DNA from: Streptococcus sp. HF-1907
GTDB taxonomy: Bacteria; Bacillota; Bacilli; Lactobacillales; Streptococcaceae
Assembly: GCF_015594605.1 (NCBI RefSeq)
Contig: NZ_JADNQT010000006.1
Coordinates: 1-64,000, forward strand
DNA: 64,000 nucleotides
Direction of reading: 5' to 3'
A model generated the notes under the pieces. The model did no database searches. It was given only the letters and a program-made list of their open reading frames with translations, and was not told the origin of the DNA. Each line of letters begins with the position of its first letter. Within the stretch, counting starts at the first letter, position 1. Below are positions 48,842 through 58,636 of this stretch, in pieces. The translations under genes and the position numbers were made by a program.

Positions 48842-49946
48842 ATGGCAAAAGTAATTGCAAAGCGCGTGTCCAACTACGAGCTTTTTTATGATTTGGTTTT
48901 TGTCTTGGCCATTTCGCGGCTGACATCAACGCTTCATCATGTGGTAGACAATCCCAGTGCGGTTGTGGTTTTCATCGTCAACAGCTTGCTCTCAGTATTT
49001 GGATGCAGCAGACTTTTTATCTCAATAAATTTGGTGAGCGGGATCATTTAGATATTTACATCAACATTCCAGCCATGTATATTGTGGGAAATTTTGCTCA
49101 GATTATCAGCAAGATTGCTTATTCAGTTACAGATGTGCTTCATTACAACGGGCTCCTGATTGTCGCTTATCTGCTGATTGTTTTACAGTATTATCTGCGG
49201 GGGCGTAAAGTAGGCATGCATGAGGATATTAAGACTAATATTTGTCTCTATCCTTATCGGCTCTGGCTTTTGCAGTTCTGACAGCAATTTATATTTTGAC
49301 GCCAGCCCTTCACAGTAATTCCTACTTTTTTATTCTGTGGATTTTGCCGACCTTCATTCCCTGGGTGCTTGCTAGAAACTTTGACCATCATCTCATCAAC
49401 TTTCCTCACTTGGTTGAGCGCTGTCAGCTGATTACTATCATCACTTATGGCGAAGCTGTGCTGGCAATCATTCGTTCCTACCCTATGTCAAGCCAAGCCC
49501 TGCTGGGATTCCTTATTTTTGTTGGTCTGTCTTTCATGTTTATCTCTTACATTTCCCAGACCTATCTCAACATCAACCATCATCAAGTCACTCGGGCCAA
49601 TGCCTTAGTCTTAGCTCATCTGGTTTTAATTACTGACCTTAACATTTTCACCGTCTCAGCGGAGCTATGGGCTGACAGTCATCACCGCGAGTGGGGTATG
49701 TTTCTTTTTGCCATCGGTCTGGTCATGTATTATGCAAGTCTTATGCTTTTGACGGTCTACAATGACGCTAGCCTTCGTCTGCACAAGTACCACTATCTGG
49801 CTTACGCCGTGATTAGCATTCTGGGGCTTAGCTTGGTCGTCCTTTTCAATAGCAGTCGCCTCATTGCCGTCCTTTTCTTTGTAGCAATGGCTTACGCTTA
49901 TAATCACATTGGCACATCCGCCGCGTCACCGTCCATCGTAAGTTAG
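48842..49946 (+). pseudogene. LtrA-family (low temperature requirement) membrane protein, two frameshifts
   Basis: The fragments join to about 370 residues of a multi-pass membrane protein. The start, AKRVSNYELFYDLVFVLAIS, is the LtrA signature. The frame breaks near 48990-49003, after VNSLLSV; the correct continuation IWMQQTFYLNKFGE lies in the next frame. It breaks again at about 49230-49245, between HEDIKTN and LSLSALAFAVLTAIY. The last frame is open to TAG at 49944-49946. LtrA was linked to cold growth in Listeria, and its biochemical role is unknown. With two breaks it is unlikely to work. Confidence 0.85.
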
Positions 49947-50027
49947 CTAAGAAACTAGCTGCGCATAAAAAAATAAGCAAGAACTATTTTTCTTTGCTAA
50001 GTTTAAAGGATATGTTATAATAAAGGT

Positions 50028-50096
50028 GCTTAAAACTTCGAGGAAATAAGCGCATTAGAAAAACCACTCCGATTGCCGTCGAAGTGTTTTTTTTGT
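50028..50096 (+). ncRNA. Candidate antisense antitoxin RNA (RNA II of a par/Fst-type locus)
   Basis: An extended -10 box TGTTATAAT (50013-50021) with TTGCTA upstream (49994-49999) predicts transcription from about 50028. A hairpin (CACTCCGA/TCGAAGTG, then eight T residues) ends it near 50096, giving about 65-70 bases and no ORF. Its segment 50034-50055 is an imperfect direct repeat (15 of 21 positions) of 50210-50230. It is therefore complementary to the start-codon region of the toxin mRNA read from the other strand. That is the layout of the pAD1 par system, where RNA II is about 65 nt. Expression is predicted, not shown. Confidence 0.6.
50063..50096. terminator. Bidirectional terminator shared by toxin and antitoxin transcripts
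   Basis: AAAAACCACTCCGA...TCGAAGTGTTTTTTTT has a hairpin with an A-run on one side and a T-run on the other, so it can terminate both converging transcripts. Convergence on a shared terminator is a hallmark of par-type loci. Confidence 0.7.
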
Positions 50097-50116
50097 ACTT
50101 GCTCAAGATACTCAGG

Positions 50117-50230
50117 TTAAGTTATTTGTCGCCTTTGTCTGTTGTCCGATAGATTTAACCGCTCCACCGTAAGCACAGATGCTACGTTGACAAGCAACGG
50201 AAACAGAGCAAGTTCGAAGAAGATACGCAT
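50117..50230 (-). CDS. Candidate Fst-like type I toxin peptide, 37 residues
   Basis: On the - strand, ATG at 50228-50230 opens 37 codons ending in TAA at 50117. The peptide is MRIFFELALFPLLVNVASVL plus TVERLNLSDNRQRRQIT. It has one hydrophobic segment with an internal proline and a polar/basic tail, the Fst/Ldr pattern (compare the PxxVG helix and charged tail of Fst). AGCAGGAGG lies ten bases before the ATG. An extended -10 box TGATATGAT (50278-50286, - strand) predicts a transcript of about 210 nt, ending at the shared terminator. The mRNA also holds ACTTGCTC near its start and GAGCAAGT after its stop, which could pair to keep it inactive. The frame was too short for routine ORF calling. 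Confidence 0.6.
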   Translation of the reverse strand: MRIFFELALFPLLVNVASVLTVERLNLSDNRQRRQIT

Positions 50231-50277
50231 GAGAACTTTACCTCCTGCTTGCGCAGCATAGTGAATGAGACCTTTCT

Positions 50278-50286
50278 ATCATATCA
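50278..50286 (-). promoter_or_regulatory. Extended -10 promoter of the candidate toxin
   Basis: On the - strand this reads TGATATGAT, an extended -10 hexamer, with no convincing -35 box. The start would fall near 50271, 41 bases before the toxin ATG. Confidence 0.45.
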
Positions 50287-50365
50287 CAGTTAGTTAATCC
50301 TTTTATGCATTATTAGTCATTTTTTGATATAATATAAACTACTTATGCAAGGAAAGAAGGGGCTT

Positions 50366-51694
50366 ATGTCAGATTATTTATCCGTGTCATCCTTGACCAA
50401 ATATTTGAAATTGAAATTTGACAAGGACCCTTATTTAGAGAGGGTCTATTTGACAGGGCAGGTGTCTAATTTCCGCAAGCGTCCTAGTCATCAGTATTTC
50501 TCTCTTAAGGATGATAAAGCGGTCATTCAAGCTACCATGTGGGCTGGTCAGTTTAAAAAGCTAGGCTTTGAGCTTGAAGAAGGCATGAAAATCAATGTTG
50601 TGGGGCGCGTGCAGCTTTACGAACCTAGCGGTAGCTATTCCATTATCATTGAAAAAGCAGATCCAGACGGTATCGGTGCTCTAGCCGTCCAGTTTGAACA
50701 GCTCAAGAAAAAGTTGACAGAAGCTGGCTATTTTGATGCCCGTCACAAACAAGCTCTCCCCCAGTTTGTCAAGAAAATTGGGGTGGTGACTAGTCCCAGC
50801 GGAGCAGTCATTCGTGATATTATCACCACTGTTTCTCGCCGTTTTCCTGGCGTAGAGATTCTTCTCTTTCCGACCAAGGTTCAGGGCGAGGGCGCAGCTC
50901 AGGAAGTAGCTGCCAACATTGCAGCGGCCAACCAGCGCGACGATTTGGACTTGCTTATTGTTGGGCGAGGCGGTGGCTCCATTGAGGATCTCTGGGCCTT
51001 CAATGAGGAGATTGTCGTGCAGGCTATTTTTGAATCACGCTTACCGGTCATTTCCAGTGTCGGACATGAAACTGATACGACTTTGGCCGACTTAGTGGCC
51101 GATAGCAGAGCTGCAACACCGACAGCAGCGGCAGAGTTAGCAACCCCAGTGACCAAGGCAGATATTCTCGCCTGGATAGCAGAGCGACAAAACCGCGCCT
51201 ACCAAGCTGCGCTCCGCATCATCAAACAAAAAGAAGAACAGCTTAATAAGTCTCGCGGGTCAGTCATCTTCCGACAACCAGAAAGACTCTACGACGGCTA
51301 TTTACAAAAGTTAGATAAGTTAGAGACGAGTTTAGTCGCATCCATTCGCCAGCAGTATGGACAGGCTCAACAAGCAGAGCAGCTACTGGCTCAGCGTTTG
51401 GAAAGTATTGATTTGACTGGAAAAATCCAGCGTTACCGTGAAATTATTGAGCAGAACAGGCGCCTCTTACTATCAACTATGACCAGTCAATATGACAGTA
51501 AGGTGGCTCGCTTTGAGAAGGCACAGGATGCGCTCCTCTCTCTTGATACCAGTCGTATCGTAGCGCGTGGCTATGCCATTGTCCAAAAAAATCAAAAAGC
51601 TATTTCAAGCACAAAACAAGTAGAAAAAGGCGACCTTTTGCAGATTCAGATGCAGGACGGCAGCCTAGAAGTCGAGGTGAAAGATGTCAAATAA
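50366..51694 (+). CDS. xseA: Exodeoxyribonuclease VII large subunit
   Basis: This 442-residue catalytic subunit degrades single-stranded DNA to oligonucleotides. An N-terminal OB fold ([20 protein letters not shown]) precedes the catalytic domain ([56 protein letters not shown] with TPTAAAE) and a long coiled coil that holds XseB. I prefer ATG 50366 ([14 protein letters not shown]) with GAAGGGG upstream. ATG 50345 would add seven residues. A TATAAT at 50328-50333 is the promoter. It overlaps xseB by 11 bases. Confidence 0.94.
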   Translation: MSDYLSVSSLTKYLKLKFDKDPYLERVYLTGQVSNFRKRPSHQYFSLKDDKAVIQATMWAGQFKKLGFELEEGMKINVVGRVQLYEPSGSYSIIIEKADPDGIGALAVQFEQLKKKLTEAGYFDARHKQALPQFVKKIGVVTSPSGAVIRDIITTVSRRFPGVEILLFPTKVQGEGAAQEVAANIAAANQRDDLDLLIVGRGGGSIEDLWAFNEEIVVQAIFESRLPVISSVGHETDTTLADLVADSRAATPTAAAELATPVTKADILAWIAERQNRAYQAALRIIKQKEEQLNKSRGSVIFRQPERLYDGYLQKLDKLETSLVASIRQQYGQAQQAEQLLAQRLESIDLTGKIQRYREIIEQNRRLLLSTMTSQYDSKVARFEKAQDALLSLDTSRIVARGYAIVQKNQKAISSTKQVEKGDLLQIQMQDGSLEVEVKDVK

Positions 51695-51899
51695 AGCAAC
51701 ATTCGAAGAAAATTTACAGGAATTAGAGACCATCGTGGCTAAGTTGGAACAGGGTGATGTCGCTCTAGAAGATGCCATCGTAGAATTCCAAAAAGGCATG
51801 GTCTTGTCAAAAGACTTGCAAAAAACGCTTAAGGAAGCCGAAGAAACCTTGGTTAAAGTTATGCAGGCAGACGGTACAGAAGTGGAAATGGATGCTTAA
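51684..51899 (+). CDS. xseB: Exodeoxyribonuclease VII small subunit
   Basis: This 71-residue helical protein has the signature [26 protein letters not shown] and several copies bind along the XseA coiled coil. The ATG lies inside the end of xseA and follows GAGGTGAAAG. Its stop TAA overlaps the ispA ATG, so all three genes are translationally coupled. Confidence 0.95.
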   Translation: MSNKATFEENLQELETIVAKLEQGDVALEDAIVEFQKGMVLSKDLQKTLKEAEETLVKVMQADGTEVEMDA

Positions 51900-52771
51900 T
51901 GGTTAAAATTGAAAAGATTGATGAAGCCATTCATGGCTATTACGAGAAGACCCATCCCGCTGTTTCGACAGATTTGATTGAGGCAGTCCTTTATTCGGTT
52001 GATGGGGGTGGCAAGCGTATTCGTCCCCTCATTCTTCTTGAGGTCTTGGAAGGCTTTGGTCTTGATTTGACCGAGGCGCATTACGATGTGGCTGCGGCTC
52101 TTGAGATGATTCATACGGGTTCGCTCATTCACGATGACCTGCCTGCTATGGATAATGACGATTATCGTCGTGGTCATTTGACCAACCACAAGAAGTTTGA
52201 TGAAGCGACAGCTATTTTGGCTGGGGATTCCCTCTTTTTAGACCCTTTCGGCTTAATCGCTGACGCTGATTTGCTAGTGGAGGTTAGGGTTCGGTTGATT
52301 TCTGAACTATCCCTTGGCTCTGGAACATTTGGCATGGTTGGTGGGCAAATGCTTGACATGGAGGGCGAGGAAGCCCACCTATCCCTAGAAGAATTAGCCC
52401 AAGTCCACGCCAACAAAACAGGTAAATTACTGACCTTTCCATTTGTGGCTGGGGGAATAATTGCTCAGTTGGAAGCTGACAGTTTAGCAGAGCTCCGCAA
52501 GGCTGGTGAATTGATCGGTCTTGCCTTTCAAGTTCGTGATGACATTCTAGATGTGACAGCGACTTTTGAAGAAATCGGCAAGACACCGCAGAAAGATTTG
52601 GCAGCTGAAAAATCAACTTATCCAAGTCTTCTTGGTTTGGACAAGTCTAAGCAGGTGCTAGACGATGCTCTTAATCAAGCGCTAGCTATTTTCCAAAAAC
52701 TAGCAGATGACAAGGGCTTTGACCAAGCTCAAATCAAGCAACTTATAGAAAGGTTACGACTCAATGGCTAA
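51899..52771 (+). CDS. ispA: Geranyl/farnesyl diphosphate synthase
   Basis: This 290-residue all-helical prenyltransferase condenses IPP with allylic diphosphates, supplying precursors for undecaprenyl phosphate. The two Asp-rich metal sites are visible: DDLPAMDNDD (first, about residue 82) and DDILD (second, about 212). GGGKRIRP and the MVGGQMLDME motif also fit. Firmicutes conserve it after xseAB. It overlaps xseB by one base and tlyA by 8. Confidence 0.94.
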   Translation: MVKIEKIDEAIHGYYEKTHPAVSTDLIEAVLYSVDGGGKRIRPLILLEVLEGFGLDLTEAHYDVAAALEMIHTGSLIHDDLPAMDNDDYRRGHLTNHKKFDEATAILAGDSLFLDPFGLIADADLLVEVRVRLISELSLGSGTFGMVGGQMLDMEGEEAHLSLEELAQVHANKTGKLLTFPFVAGGIIAQLEADSLAELRKAGELIGLAFQVRDDILDVTATFEEIGKTPQKDLAAEKSTYPSLLGLDKSKQVLDDALNQALAIFQKLADDKGFDQAQIKQLIERLRLNG

Positions 52772-53591
52772 AGAAAGGGTGGATGTCCTTGCCTATAAAC
52801 AAGGGCTTTTTGAGACGCGCGAACAAGCTAAACGTGGTGTCATGGCTGGGCTAGTCATCAATGTTATCAATGGCGAGCGCTATGACAAGCCAGGCGAAAA
52901 AATTGCTGACGACACTGAACTAAAACTTAAGGGTGAAAAGCTCAAATACGTTAGTCGTGGCGGACTCAAATTAGAGAAAGCGCTGGATGTTTTTGGCATT
53001 TCCGTTGACGGTAAGACGACCATTGATATTGGTGCCTCAACAGGCGGGTTCACTGATGTCATGCTTCAATCGGGGGCTAAATTGGTTTACGCGGTTGATG
53101 TCGGCACCAATCAGTTGGTTTGGAAATTGCGTCAGGATGAGCGCGTACGTTCCATGGAACAGTACAATTTCCGTTATGCTGAAAGCACTGATTTTACAGA
53201 AGGCTTGCCAGAATTTGCTTCAATTGATGTTAGTTTTATCTCCCTCAATCTTATTTTGCCAGCTTTGCATGGCATTTTGATTGATGGCGGTGAGGTTGTG
53301 GCGTTGATTAAACCGCAGTTTGAAGCGGGGCGCGAGCAGATTGGCAAAAACGGTATCGTCAAAGATAAGGCGGTTCATCAAAAAGTTTTGGAAACCGTGA
53401 CAAGTTTTGCCGTGGATTACGGATTTACAGTTAAAGGGCTTGATTTTTCACCGATTCAGGGTGGTCATGGCAACATCGAATTTTTAGCGCATTTGCAAAA
53501 ATTGGCTGACGCTGAAAACCAAGTTGCTGGGCAAATCACTGAGGTGGTGGAGAAGGCTCACGAGGAATTTAAAAAGAATGAAGAAAACTGA
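52764..53591 (+). CDS. tlyA: TlyA-family S4-domain RNA methyltransferase
   Basis: This 275-residue protein has an N-terminal S4 domain (RVDVLAYKQGLFETREQAKR). An FtsJ-like Rossmann methyltransferase follows: SRGGLKLEKAL, the SAM-binding TIDIGASTGGFTDVMLQSGA, DVSFISLNLILP and LIKPQFEAGREQ. Family members 2'-O-methylate rRNA; the older name hemolysin is historical. It overlaps ispA and argR in the operon. Confidence 0.92.
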   Translation: MAKERVDVLAYKQGLFETREQAKRGVMAGLVINVINGERYDKPGEKIADDTELKLKGEKLKYVSRGGLKLEKALDVFGISVDGKTTIDIGASTGGFTDVMLQSGAKLVYAVDVGTNQLVWKLRQDERVRSMEQYNFRYAESTDFTEGLPEFASIDVSFISLNLILPALHGILIDGGEVVALIKPQFEAGREQIGKNGIVKDKAVHQKVLETVTSFAVDYGFTVKGLDFSPIQGGHGNIEFLAHLQKLADAENQVAGQITEVVEKAHEEFKKNEEN

Positions 53592-54048
53592 ACGTTTAGA
53601 ATTAATTAGAGAAATTGTTTTGGAGCAGGAAGTGGGGACTCAGCACGACCTCCTCAAAAAATTGGAGGAACACGGTCTCAAGCTCACACAAGCAACCATT
53701 TCACGAGACATGAATGAAGTTGGTATTGTCAAAATTCCAACGCAAGATGGACGCTATGTTTACGGGCTGTCAAAGGAAAATAAACAGCCCATTGCCCCTC
53801 GTCCAAAACCCATTAAGACAAGTATTTTGCAACTGTCACCAGTGACTGGTGGCATAGAACACATGATTCACATTGATGTCATCCCAGGCAATAGTCGTCT
53901 GGTCAAGAAATTCTTGCTTAAGGAGTGGGGCAGTCACATTTTCAGTTTGATTGCTGATGATGACAGCCTTCTCTTGATTGCCAAATCGCCAGCTGATGCG
54001 GATTTTGTGCGAGAGGCAATCATCACCCACATCCGCGATCATCACTAA
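53578..54048 (+). CDS. argR: Arginine repressor ArgR/AhrC
   Basis: This 156-residue hexameric regulator has an N-terminal winged helix (RLELIREIVLEQEVGTQHDL, TQATISRDMNEVGIVKI) and a C-terminal arginine-binding/oligomerisation domain. The usual C-terminal GDDT is here ADDDS. I prefer ATG 53578, which follows CGAGGAATTT and gives the normal MKKTERLELI start, overlapping tlyA by 14 bases. The ARG-like boxes at argF (33029-33076) are a likely target. Confidence 0.92.
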   Translation: MKKTERLELIREIVLEQEVGTQHDLLKKLEEHGLKLTQATISRDMNEVGIVKIPTQDGRYVYGLSKENKQPIAPRPKPIKTSILQLSPVTGGIEHMIHIDVIPGNSRLVKKFLLKEWGSHIFSLIADDDSLLLIAKSPADADFVREAIITHIRDHH

Positions 54049-54060
54049 GAAGAGGAATCT

Positions 54061-55719
54061 ATGCTTTTAGAAATTTCCATTAAAAATTTCGCTATTATTG
54101 AGGAGATTTCCCTCAATTTTGAGACGGGCATGACCGTTTTGACGGGGGAGACTGGGGCTGGAAAGTCCATTATCATTGACGCCATGAATATGATGCTAGG
54201 CGCGCGTGCTAGTGTGGAAGTTATCCGCCACGGTGCTCCCAAGGCTGAGATTGAGGGCTTCTTTTCAGTCGCCCAAAATGCTGCGCTGGCAGATTTATTG
54301 GACCAGAATGGCATTGAATTTACGGATGAATTGATTATTCGCCGTGAAATCTTTCAAAATGGACGTAGTGTCAGCCGTATCAACGGTCAGATGGTCAACC
54401 TGACCACTCTCAAGGCTGTTGGTCAATACTTGGTGGATATCCACGGTCAGCACGACCAAGAAGAACTCATGAAGCCTAACCAGCATATTGCTATGCTAGA
54501 TGAATTTGGCGATGAGGACTTTTTAGCAGTCAAGTCAGCCTATCAAGCCATCTTTGAATCTTACCGTAACCTGCGCAAGCGTGTTCTGGACAAGCAAAAA
54601 AACGAACGTGAGCACAAGGCTCGTATCGAAATGCTGGAATTTCAAATTGCTGAGATTGAAGCCGTTGCTCTCAAATCTGGTGAGGACGAAAAGCTCATTC
54701 AGCAACGCGACAAACTTCTTAACCACAAAAACATTGCTGATACGCTGGCCAATGCCTATGTCATGCTGGACAACGAAGATTATTCCAGCCTGTCAAATGT
54801 CCGCTCTGCCATGAACGACCTCATGACCTTGGAAGAATTCGACCCCGAGTACAAGGAAATGTCTAGCAGTCTAGCTGAGGCCTACTATGTCATGGAGGAA
54901 GTGACCAAGCGTTTGGGCGATGTGATTGACGACCTAGATTTTGACGCTGGTCTCTTGCAGGAGACTGAGACGCGCCTAGATACTATCAATGCCATCACTC
55001 GTAAATACGGCGGTAGTGTCGATGATGTTTTGGATTACTTTGACAACATCACCAAGGAATACGCCCTGCTGACTGGCAGCGAGGGCTCCTCAGACGATAT
55101 GGAGCGTGAGCTCAAGCATTTGGAGCGTGATTTGGTGGCTGCAGCCAATGAGCTGAGCCAAAAACGCCACACCCTTGCCAAAATCCTAGAAGTTGAAATC
55201 AAACAAGAATTGACGGAACTCTACATGGAAAAAGCTAATTTCCAAGTCCAATTCACCAAGGGAAAATTCAACCGTGACGGCAACGAAGTGGTGGAATTTT
55301 ATATCTCAACGAACCCAGGTGAAGGCTTTAAACCGCTTGTTAAGGTGGCATCTGGTGGCGAGTTGTCTCGTCTCATGTTGGCAATCAAGTCTGCTTTTTC
55401 TCGTAAGGAGGACAAAACATCCATTGTTTTTGATGAGGTGGATACCGGTGTCTCTGGTCGAGTCGCGCAAGCCATTGCCCAAAAAATCCATAAAATCGGT
55501 GCTCATGGTCAGGTCTTGGCCATCTCTCACCTAGCTCAAGTGATTGCCATTGCTGATTATCAATTCTTCATCGAGAAAATTAGCGATGACAACTCAACGG
55601 TCTCAACCGTGCGTCTATTGAACGAAGAAGAGCGCGTGGAAGAAATCGCTAAGATGCTGGCAGGTAGCGACGTGACCGAAGCCGCCCGCATTCAAGCTCG
55701 CGAATTATTGAAAAAATAA
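54061..55719 (+). CDS. recN: DNA repair protein RecN
   Basis: This 552-residue SMC-like ATPase is recruited to double-strand breaks. Walker A GETGAGKSIIIDAMNMM lies near the N-terminus and the Q-rich GQHDQEELMKP follows. A coiled-coil arm (about residues 155-360) is interrupted by a hinge-like region. The ABC signature ASGGELSRLMLAIK and Walker B SIVFDEVDTGVSG are in the C-terminal half. argR-recN linkage is conserved in Firmicutes. A divergent intergenic repeat follows the stop. Confidence 0.95.
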   Translation: MLLEISIKNFAIIEEISLNFETGMTVLTGETGAGKSIIIDAMNMMLGARASVEVIRHGAPKAEIEGFFSVAQNAALADLLDQNGIEFTDELIIRREIFQNGRSVSRINGQMVNLTTLKAVGQYLVDIHGQHDQEELMKPNQHIAMLDEFGDEDFLAVKSAYQAIFESYRNLRKRVLDKQKNEREHKARIEMLEFQIAEIEAVALKSGEDEKLIQQRDKLLNHKNIADTLANAYVMLDNEDYSSLSNVRSAMNDLMTLEEFDPEYKEMSSSLAEAYYVMEEVTKRLGDVIDDLDFDAGLLQETETRLDTINAITRKYGGSVDDVLDYFDNITKEYALLTGSEGSSDDMERELKHLERDLVAAANELSQKRHTLAKILEVEIKQELTELYMEKANFQVQFTKGKFNRDGNEVVEFYISTNPGEGFKPLVKVASGGELSRLMLAIKSAFSRKEDKTSIVFDEVDTGVSGRVAQAIAQKIHKIGAHGQVLAISHLAQVIAIADYQFFIEKISDDNSTVSTVRLLNEEERVEEIAKMLAGSDVTEAARIQARELLKK

Positions 55720-55727
55720 AAGAGAAG

Positions 55728-55907
55728 CGGTTGAGACAAAAATCTCAACCTTTTCACTTTTCATACGGACTAATTGTGAGTCGCAGTGGTTTAGTGGAGG
55801 TGGGAGTGAAACAGTCTGGGGAGAGACTGTTTCAGCCCGAACCGAGAATAACGACGTGAGGGAAAATCGGAGACTTCGTCTTACCGATTTCTGTCCCACT
55901 CTCTCTT
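55728..55907 (+). repeat. Three-hairpin intergenic repeat, divergent copy 4
   Basis: The ends match the other copies: GGTTGAGA-CAAAAA-TCTCAACC at 55729-55750 and ...TACCGATTTCTGTCCCACTCTC at the far side. GTCGCAGTGG also matches. The centre is replaced by TGAAACAGTCT-N6-AGACTGTTTCA (55807-55834). It starts 9 bases after recN and may terminate the operon. Confidence 0.75.
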
Positions 55908-55980
55908 TCTTTTTCGCTATTATGGCACAAATTTGGTATAATAAAGTATTGAATAATGCACTATTAGAACAGGATACAAC

Positions 55981-56817
55981 ATGAGTAATATTAAAATTGT
56001 AACGGATTCATCAATGACAATCGAACCGGAGTTGGTTAAAGAGTTGGATATCACGGTTGTTCCCCTATCAGTCATGGTGGGTGGCACCCTTTATTCAGAT
56101 GCAGACCTCAAAGAAGAGGGCAAATTCCTCAATTTGATGCGTTCAAGCAAGGAATTACCTAAGACCAGCCAACCTCCTGTTGGTGTCTTTGCGGAAGTTT
56201 ATGAAAAATTGATGGCAGAGGGAGCCGATGAAATCGTGGCTATCCACTTGACACACACCTTGTCAGGGACCATTGAAGCTTCACGCCAAGGCGCAGCCAT
56301 TGCTGGCGCTAAAGTGACAGTTGTCGATTGCACCTTCACAGACCAATGCCAAAAATTCCAAGTCGTCGAAGCTGCTAAATTAGCTAAAGCTGGTGCCGAC
56401 CTTGATACTATCCTTGCTCGTATCGAAGAAGTCCGCCAAAAATCAGAGCTTTACATCGGAGTATCAACTCTTGAAAATCTAGTAAAGGGTGGTCGTATTG
56501 GTCGTGTGACAGGTCTCTTGTCTTCCCTCCTCAATATCCGCGTTGTCATGGAAATGGTTGACCATGAACTGGTTCCTGTTATCAAAGGTCGCGGTGTCAA
56601 AACTTTTAACAAATGGTTAGACAGCTTTATTGAAAAAGCCAAAGGTCGTAAGGTTGCAGAAATTGGCATTTCTTATTGCGGGACTATCGACATGGCTAAT
56701 GGTTTCAAAGAAAAATTGAAAGTTCTTGGCGCACCGATTGCTGTCCTAGAAACTGGCTCAATCATCCAGACACACACTGGTGAGGATGCCTTTGCGGTCA
56801 TGGTTCGCTATGAATAA
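55981..56817 (+). CDS. DegV-family fatty-acid-binding protein (FakB type)
   Basis: This 278-residue two-domain protein presents a bound fatty acid to the kinase FakA for phosphorylation and incorporation into phospholipid. [52 protein letters not shown] and [20 protein letters not shown] are DegV signatures. Which fatty acid it prefers is not visible. It overlaps the next gene by 8 bases. Confidence 0.93.
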   Translation: MSNIKIVTDSSMTIEPELVKELDITVVPLSVMVGGTLYSDADLKEEGKFLNLMRSSKELPKTSQPPVGVFAEVYEKLMAEGADEIVAIHLTHTLSGTIEASRQGAAIAGAKVTVVDCTFTDQCQKFQVVEAAKLAKAGADLDTILARIEEVRQKSELYIGVSTLENLVKGGRIGRVTGLLSSLLNIRVVMEMVDHELVPVIKGRGVKTFNKWLDSFIEKAKGRKVAEIGISYCGTIDMANGFKEKLKVLGAPIAVLETGSIIQTHTGEDAFAVMVRYE

Positions 56818-57652
56818 ACGACATTTTTTAAGTGGGCTCATCTTTTTCGCGGTGAGTCTTCTTTTAGCAGTTTTGGTCCTTAATCTAGCTATTCCAAAGT
56901 CCAATCCCAAGCTGACTAAGAAGGATTTTCTGGCAAGCAAGGTGACCAAGTTTTCTTACGTGGCAGTCGGAGATTCTCTAACACAAGGGGTGGGCGATAC
57001 GACCAACCAAGGTGGCTTTGTCCCATTGCTGGCGCAGGAATTGACAGATGCCTACCAGTATCAGGTGACTTCGGTTAATTATGGTATTTCTGGCAACACC
57101 AGTAGCCAAATTCTCTCGCGGATGACCAAGCAAAAGACCATTCAAAATAAGCTGGCTAAGGCTGACCTGATGACTCTGACTGTTGGCGGGAACGATGTCA
57201 TGGCTGTCATTCGGAAAAATCTGACCAGCTTGTCGGTCAAATCCTTTAAAGCGCCAGCCATTGCCTACCAAAAACGCCTCAGAAAGATCATCAACCTAGC
57301 TAGAAAAGATAATCCTAACCTTCCGATTTATGTTCTGGGGATTTATAATCCTTTTTACCTCAACTTCCCAGAAATGACCAAGATGCAGGATATCATCGAC
57401 AATTGGAATGCTGCGACGGAGACAGTGGTTGCCGAGTATGAAAAGGTCTACTTTGTCCCAATCAACGACCTGCTTTATAAGGGAATTGACGGTCAGGAAG
57501 GTATTGTCCAAACGGATGGTGAGAAGACCACGGTTATGAACGATGCCCTCTTCTCAGAGGACCATTTTCATCCCAATAATATCGGCTATCAAATTATGTC
57601 AAATGCAGTAATGGAGAAAATACGTGAAACAAAATCTCAGTGGAAAGATTAA
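56810..57652 (+). CDS. Membrane-anchored SGNH/GDSL hydrolase
   Basis: This 280-residue extracytoplasmic esterase-like protein has an N-terminal signal anchor (residues 6-29). SGNH blocks are in order: [10 protein letters not shown] (nucleophile Ser), GISGNTS (block II Gly), TVGGNDVM (block III Asn) and DHFHPN (catalytic Asp and His). The substrate may be a lipid or an acetylated wall polymer, not determinable here. ATG 56810 overlaps degV; an upstream in-frame start at 56780 would lie well inside it. ypmS overlaps its 3' end by 29 bases. Confidence 0.9.
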   Translation: MNKRHFLSGLIFFAVSLLLAVLVLNLAIPKSNPKLTKKDFLASKVTKFSYVAVGDSLTQGVGDTTNQGGFVPLLAQELTDAYQYQVTSVNYGISGNTSSQILSRMTKQKTIQNKLAKADLMTLTVGGNDVMAVIRKNLTSLSVKSFKAPAIAYQKRLRKIINLARKDNPNLPIYVLGIYNPFYLNFPEMTKMQDIIDNWNAATETVVAEYEKVYFVPINDLLYKGIDGQEGIVQTDGEKTTVMNDALFSEDHFHPNNIGYQIMSNAVMEKIRETKSQWKD

Positions 57653-58223
57653 CTGGTGGAAGTGGGGTCTTCTGCTCCTATTAGCTATCAATGTCGCCTT
57701 TGTTGGTGTGGTGGCTAGTCGCCTCATTCAGGTGAGGGAGCCTTCTGCAGAAACGCTTAAAACGACCACAGCTAAGAGCGTTAAAGTCGGTACCTTTACC
57801 ACCAATAAGGAGCAGCTGAACGACACGGTTGCGACCTATCTCAAAGACTACCAGAGCAAGAAGTTTACCTACAAGGTTTATGCGGCTTCGTCCTCTATCC
57901 TATTTGAAGGCTCTTACGAGCTGCTCGGCTACGAGGTGCCACTCTACGTTTATTTTGAGCCTAATCGTTTGGAAAATGGAGCGGTGCAGCTTAAGGTGAC
58001 TTCCTTCTCAGTGGGAACCCTTCCTCTGCCAGAGTCAGAAGTCCTACAGTACATCAAATCAAGCTATGACTTGCCAGATTTTGTAACCATTTCCCCTAAA
58101 AAATCAACGATTACCATCAATCTACAAAGCATGAAAAACGATGCAGGTATTTATCTAAAAGCTACGACAATTGACTTGGTAAATGATAATTTCAGCTTTG
58201 ATATTTTCAAGAAAAAGTCCTAA
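57624..58223 (+). CDS. YpmS-family (DUF2140) membrane-anchored protein
   Basis: This 199-residue protein has one N-terminal membrane helix (residues 13-33) and an extracytoplasmic beta-rich domain containing FEGSYELLGYEVPLYVYFEP, typical of YpmS. In Firmicutes ypmS follows an SGNH hydrolase gene (ypmR), as here, suggesting a shared envelope function that is not yet defined. The start is GTG at 57624, inside the previous gene, with ATGGAGAA upstream. Confidence 0.88.
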   Translation: MKQNLSGKINWWKWGLLLLLAINVAFVGVVASRLIQVREPSAETLKTTTAKSVKVGTFTTNKEQLNDTVATYLKDYQSKKFTYKVYAASSSILFEGSYELLGYEVPLYVYFEPNRLENGAVQLKVTSFSVGTLPLPESEVLQYIKSSYDLPDFVTISPKKSTITINLQSMKNDAGIYLKATTIDLVNDNFSFDIFKKKS

Positions 58224-58238
58224 AATAACGTTAAATAC

Positions 58239-58267
58239 TTGACCTTAAGCGGTTTTTTAGATATTAT
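58239..58267 (+). promoter_or_regulatory. Promoter of the HU gene
   Basis: TTGACC (58239-58244) and TATTAT (58262-58267) are 17 bases apart. The 60-base leader contains AAGCG...CGCTT and a TTGGAGGATTTG ribosome site, consistent with strong expression. Confidence 0.7.
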
Positions 58268-58334
58268 AGATTTTGTTAAAAGCGTTATCGTATCAATCGC
58301 TATCGCTTAGAAATTATTTGGAGGATTTGTTAAC

Positions 58335-58610
58335 ATGGCTAACAAACAAGATTTGATTGCAAAAGTAGCAGAGGCTACTGAATTGACTAAGAAAGATTCA
58401 GCTGCAGCAGTTGACGCTGTCTTCGCAGCAGTTGCTGACTACCTTGCAGCAGGTGAAAAAGTACAATTGATTGGTTTCGGTAACTTCGAAGTTCGCGAAC
58501 GCGCAGCTCGTAAAGGTCGCAACCCTCAAACAGGTGCAGAAATCGAAATTGCAGCATCTAAAGTTCCAGCATTCAAAGCTGGTAAAGCTCTTAAAGACGC
58601 TGTTAAATAA
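58335..58610 (+). CDS. hup: DNA-binding protein HU
   Basis: This 91-residue homodimeric nucleoid protein has [40 protein letters not shown] (the DNA-gripping beta arm) and a C-terminal helix, a full-length match. Codon use is strongly biased to preferred codons, fitting high expression. It has its own promoter, and a three-hairpin repeat follows. Confidence 0.97.
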   Translation: MANKQDLIAKVAEATELTKKDSAAAVDAVFAAVADYLAAGEKVQLIGFGNFEVRERAARKGRNPQTGAEIEIAASKVPAFKAGKALKDAVK

Positions 58611-58636
58611 TTAGGATTTATATTCTAAATAAAAAG

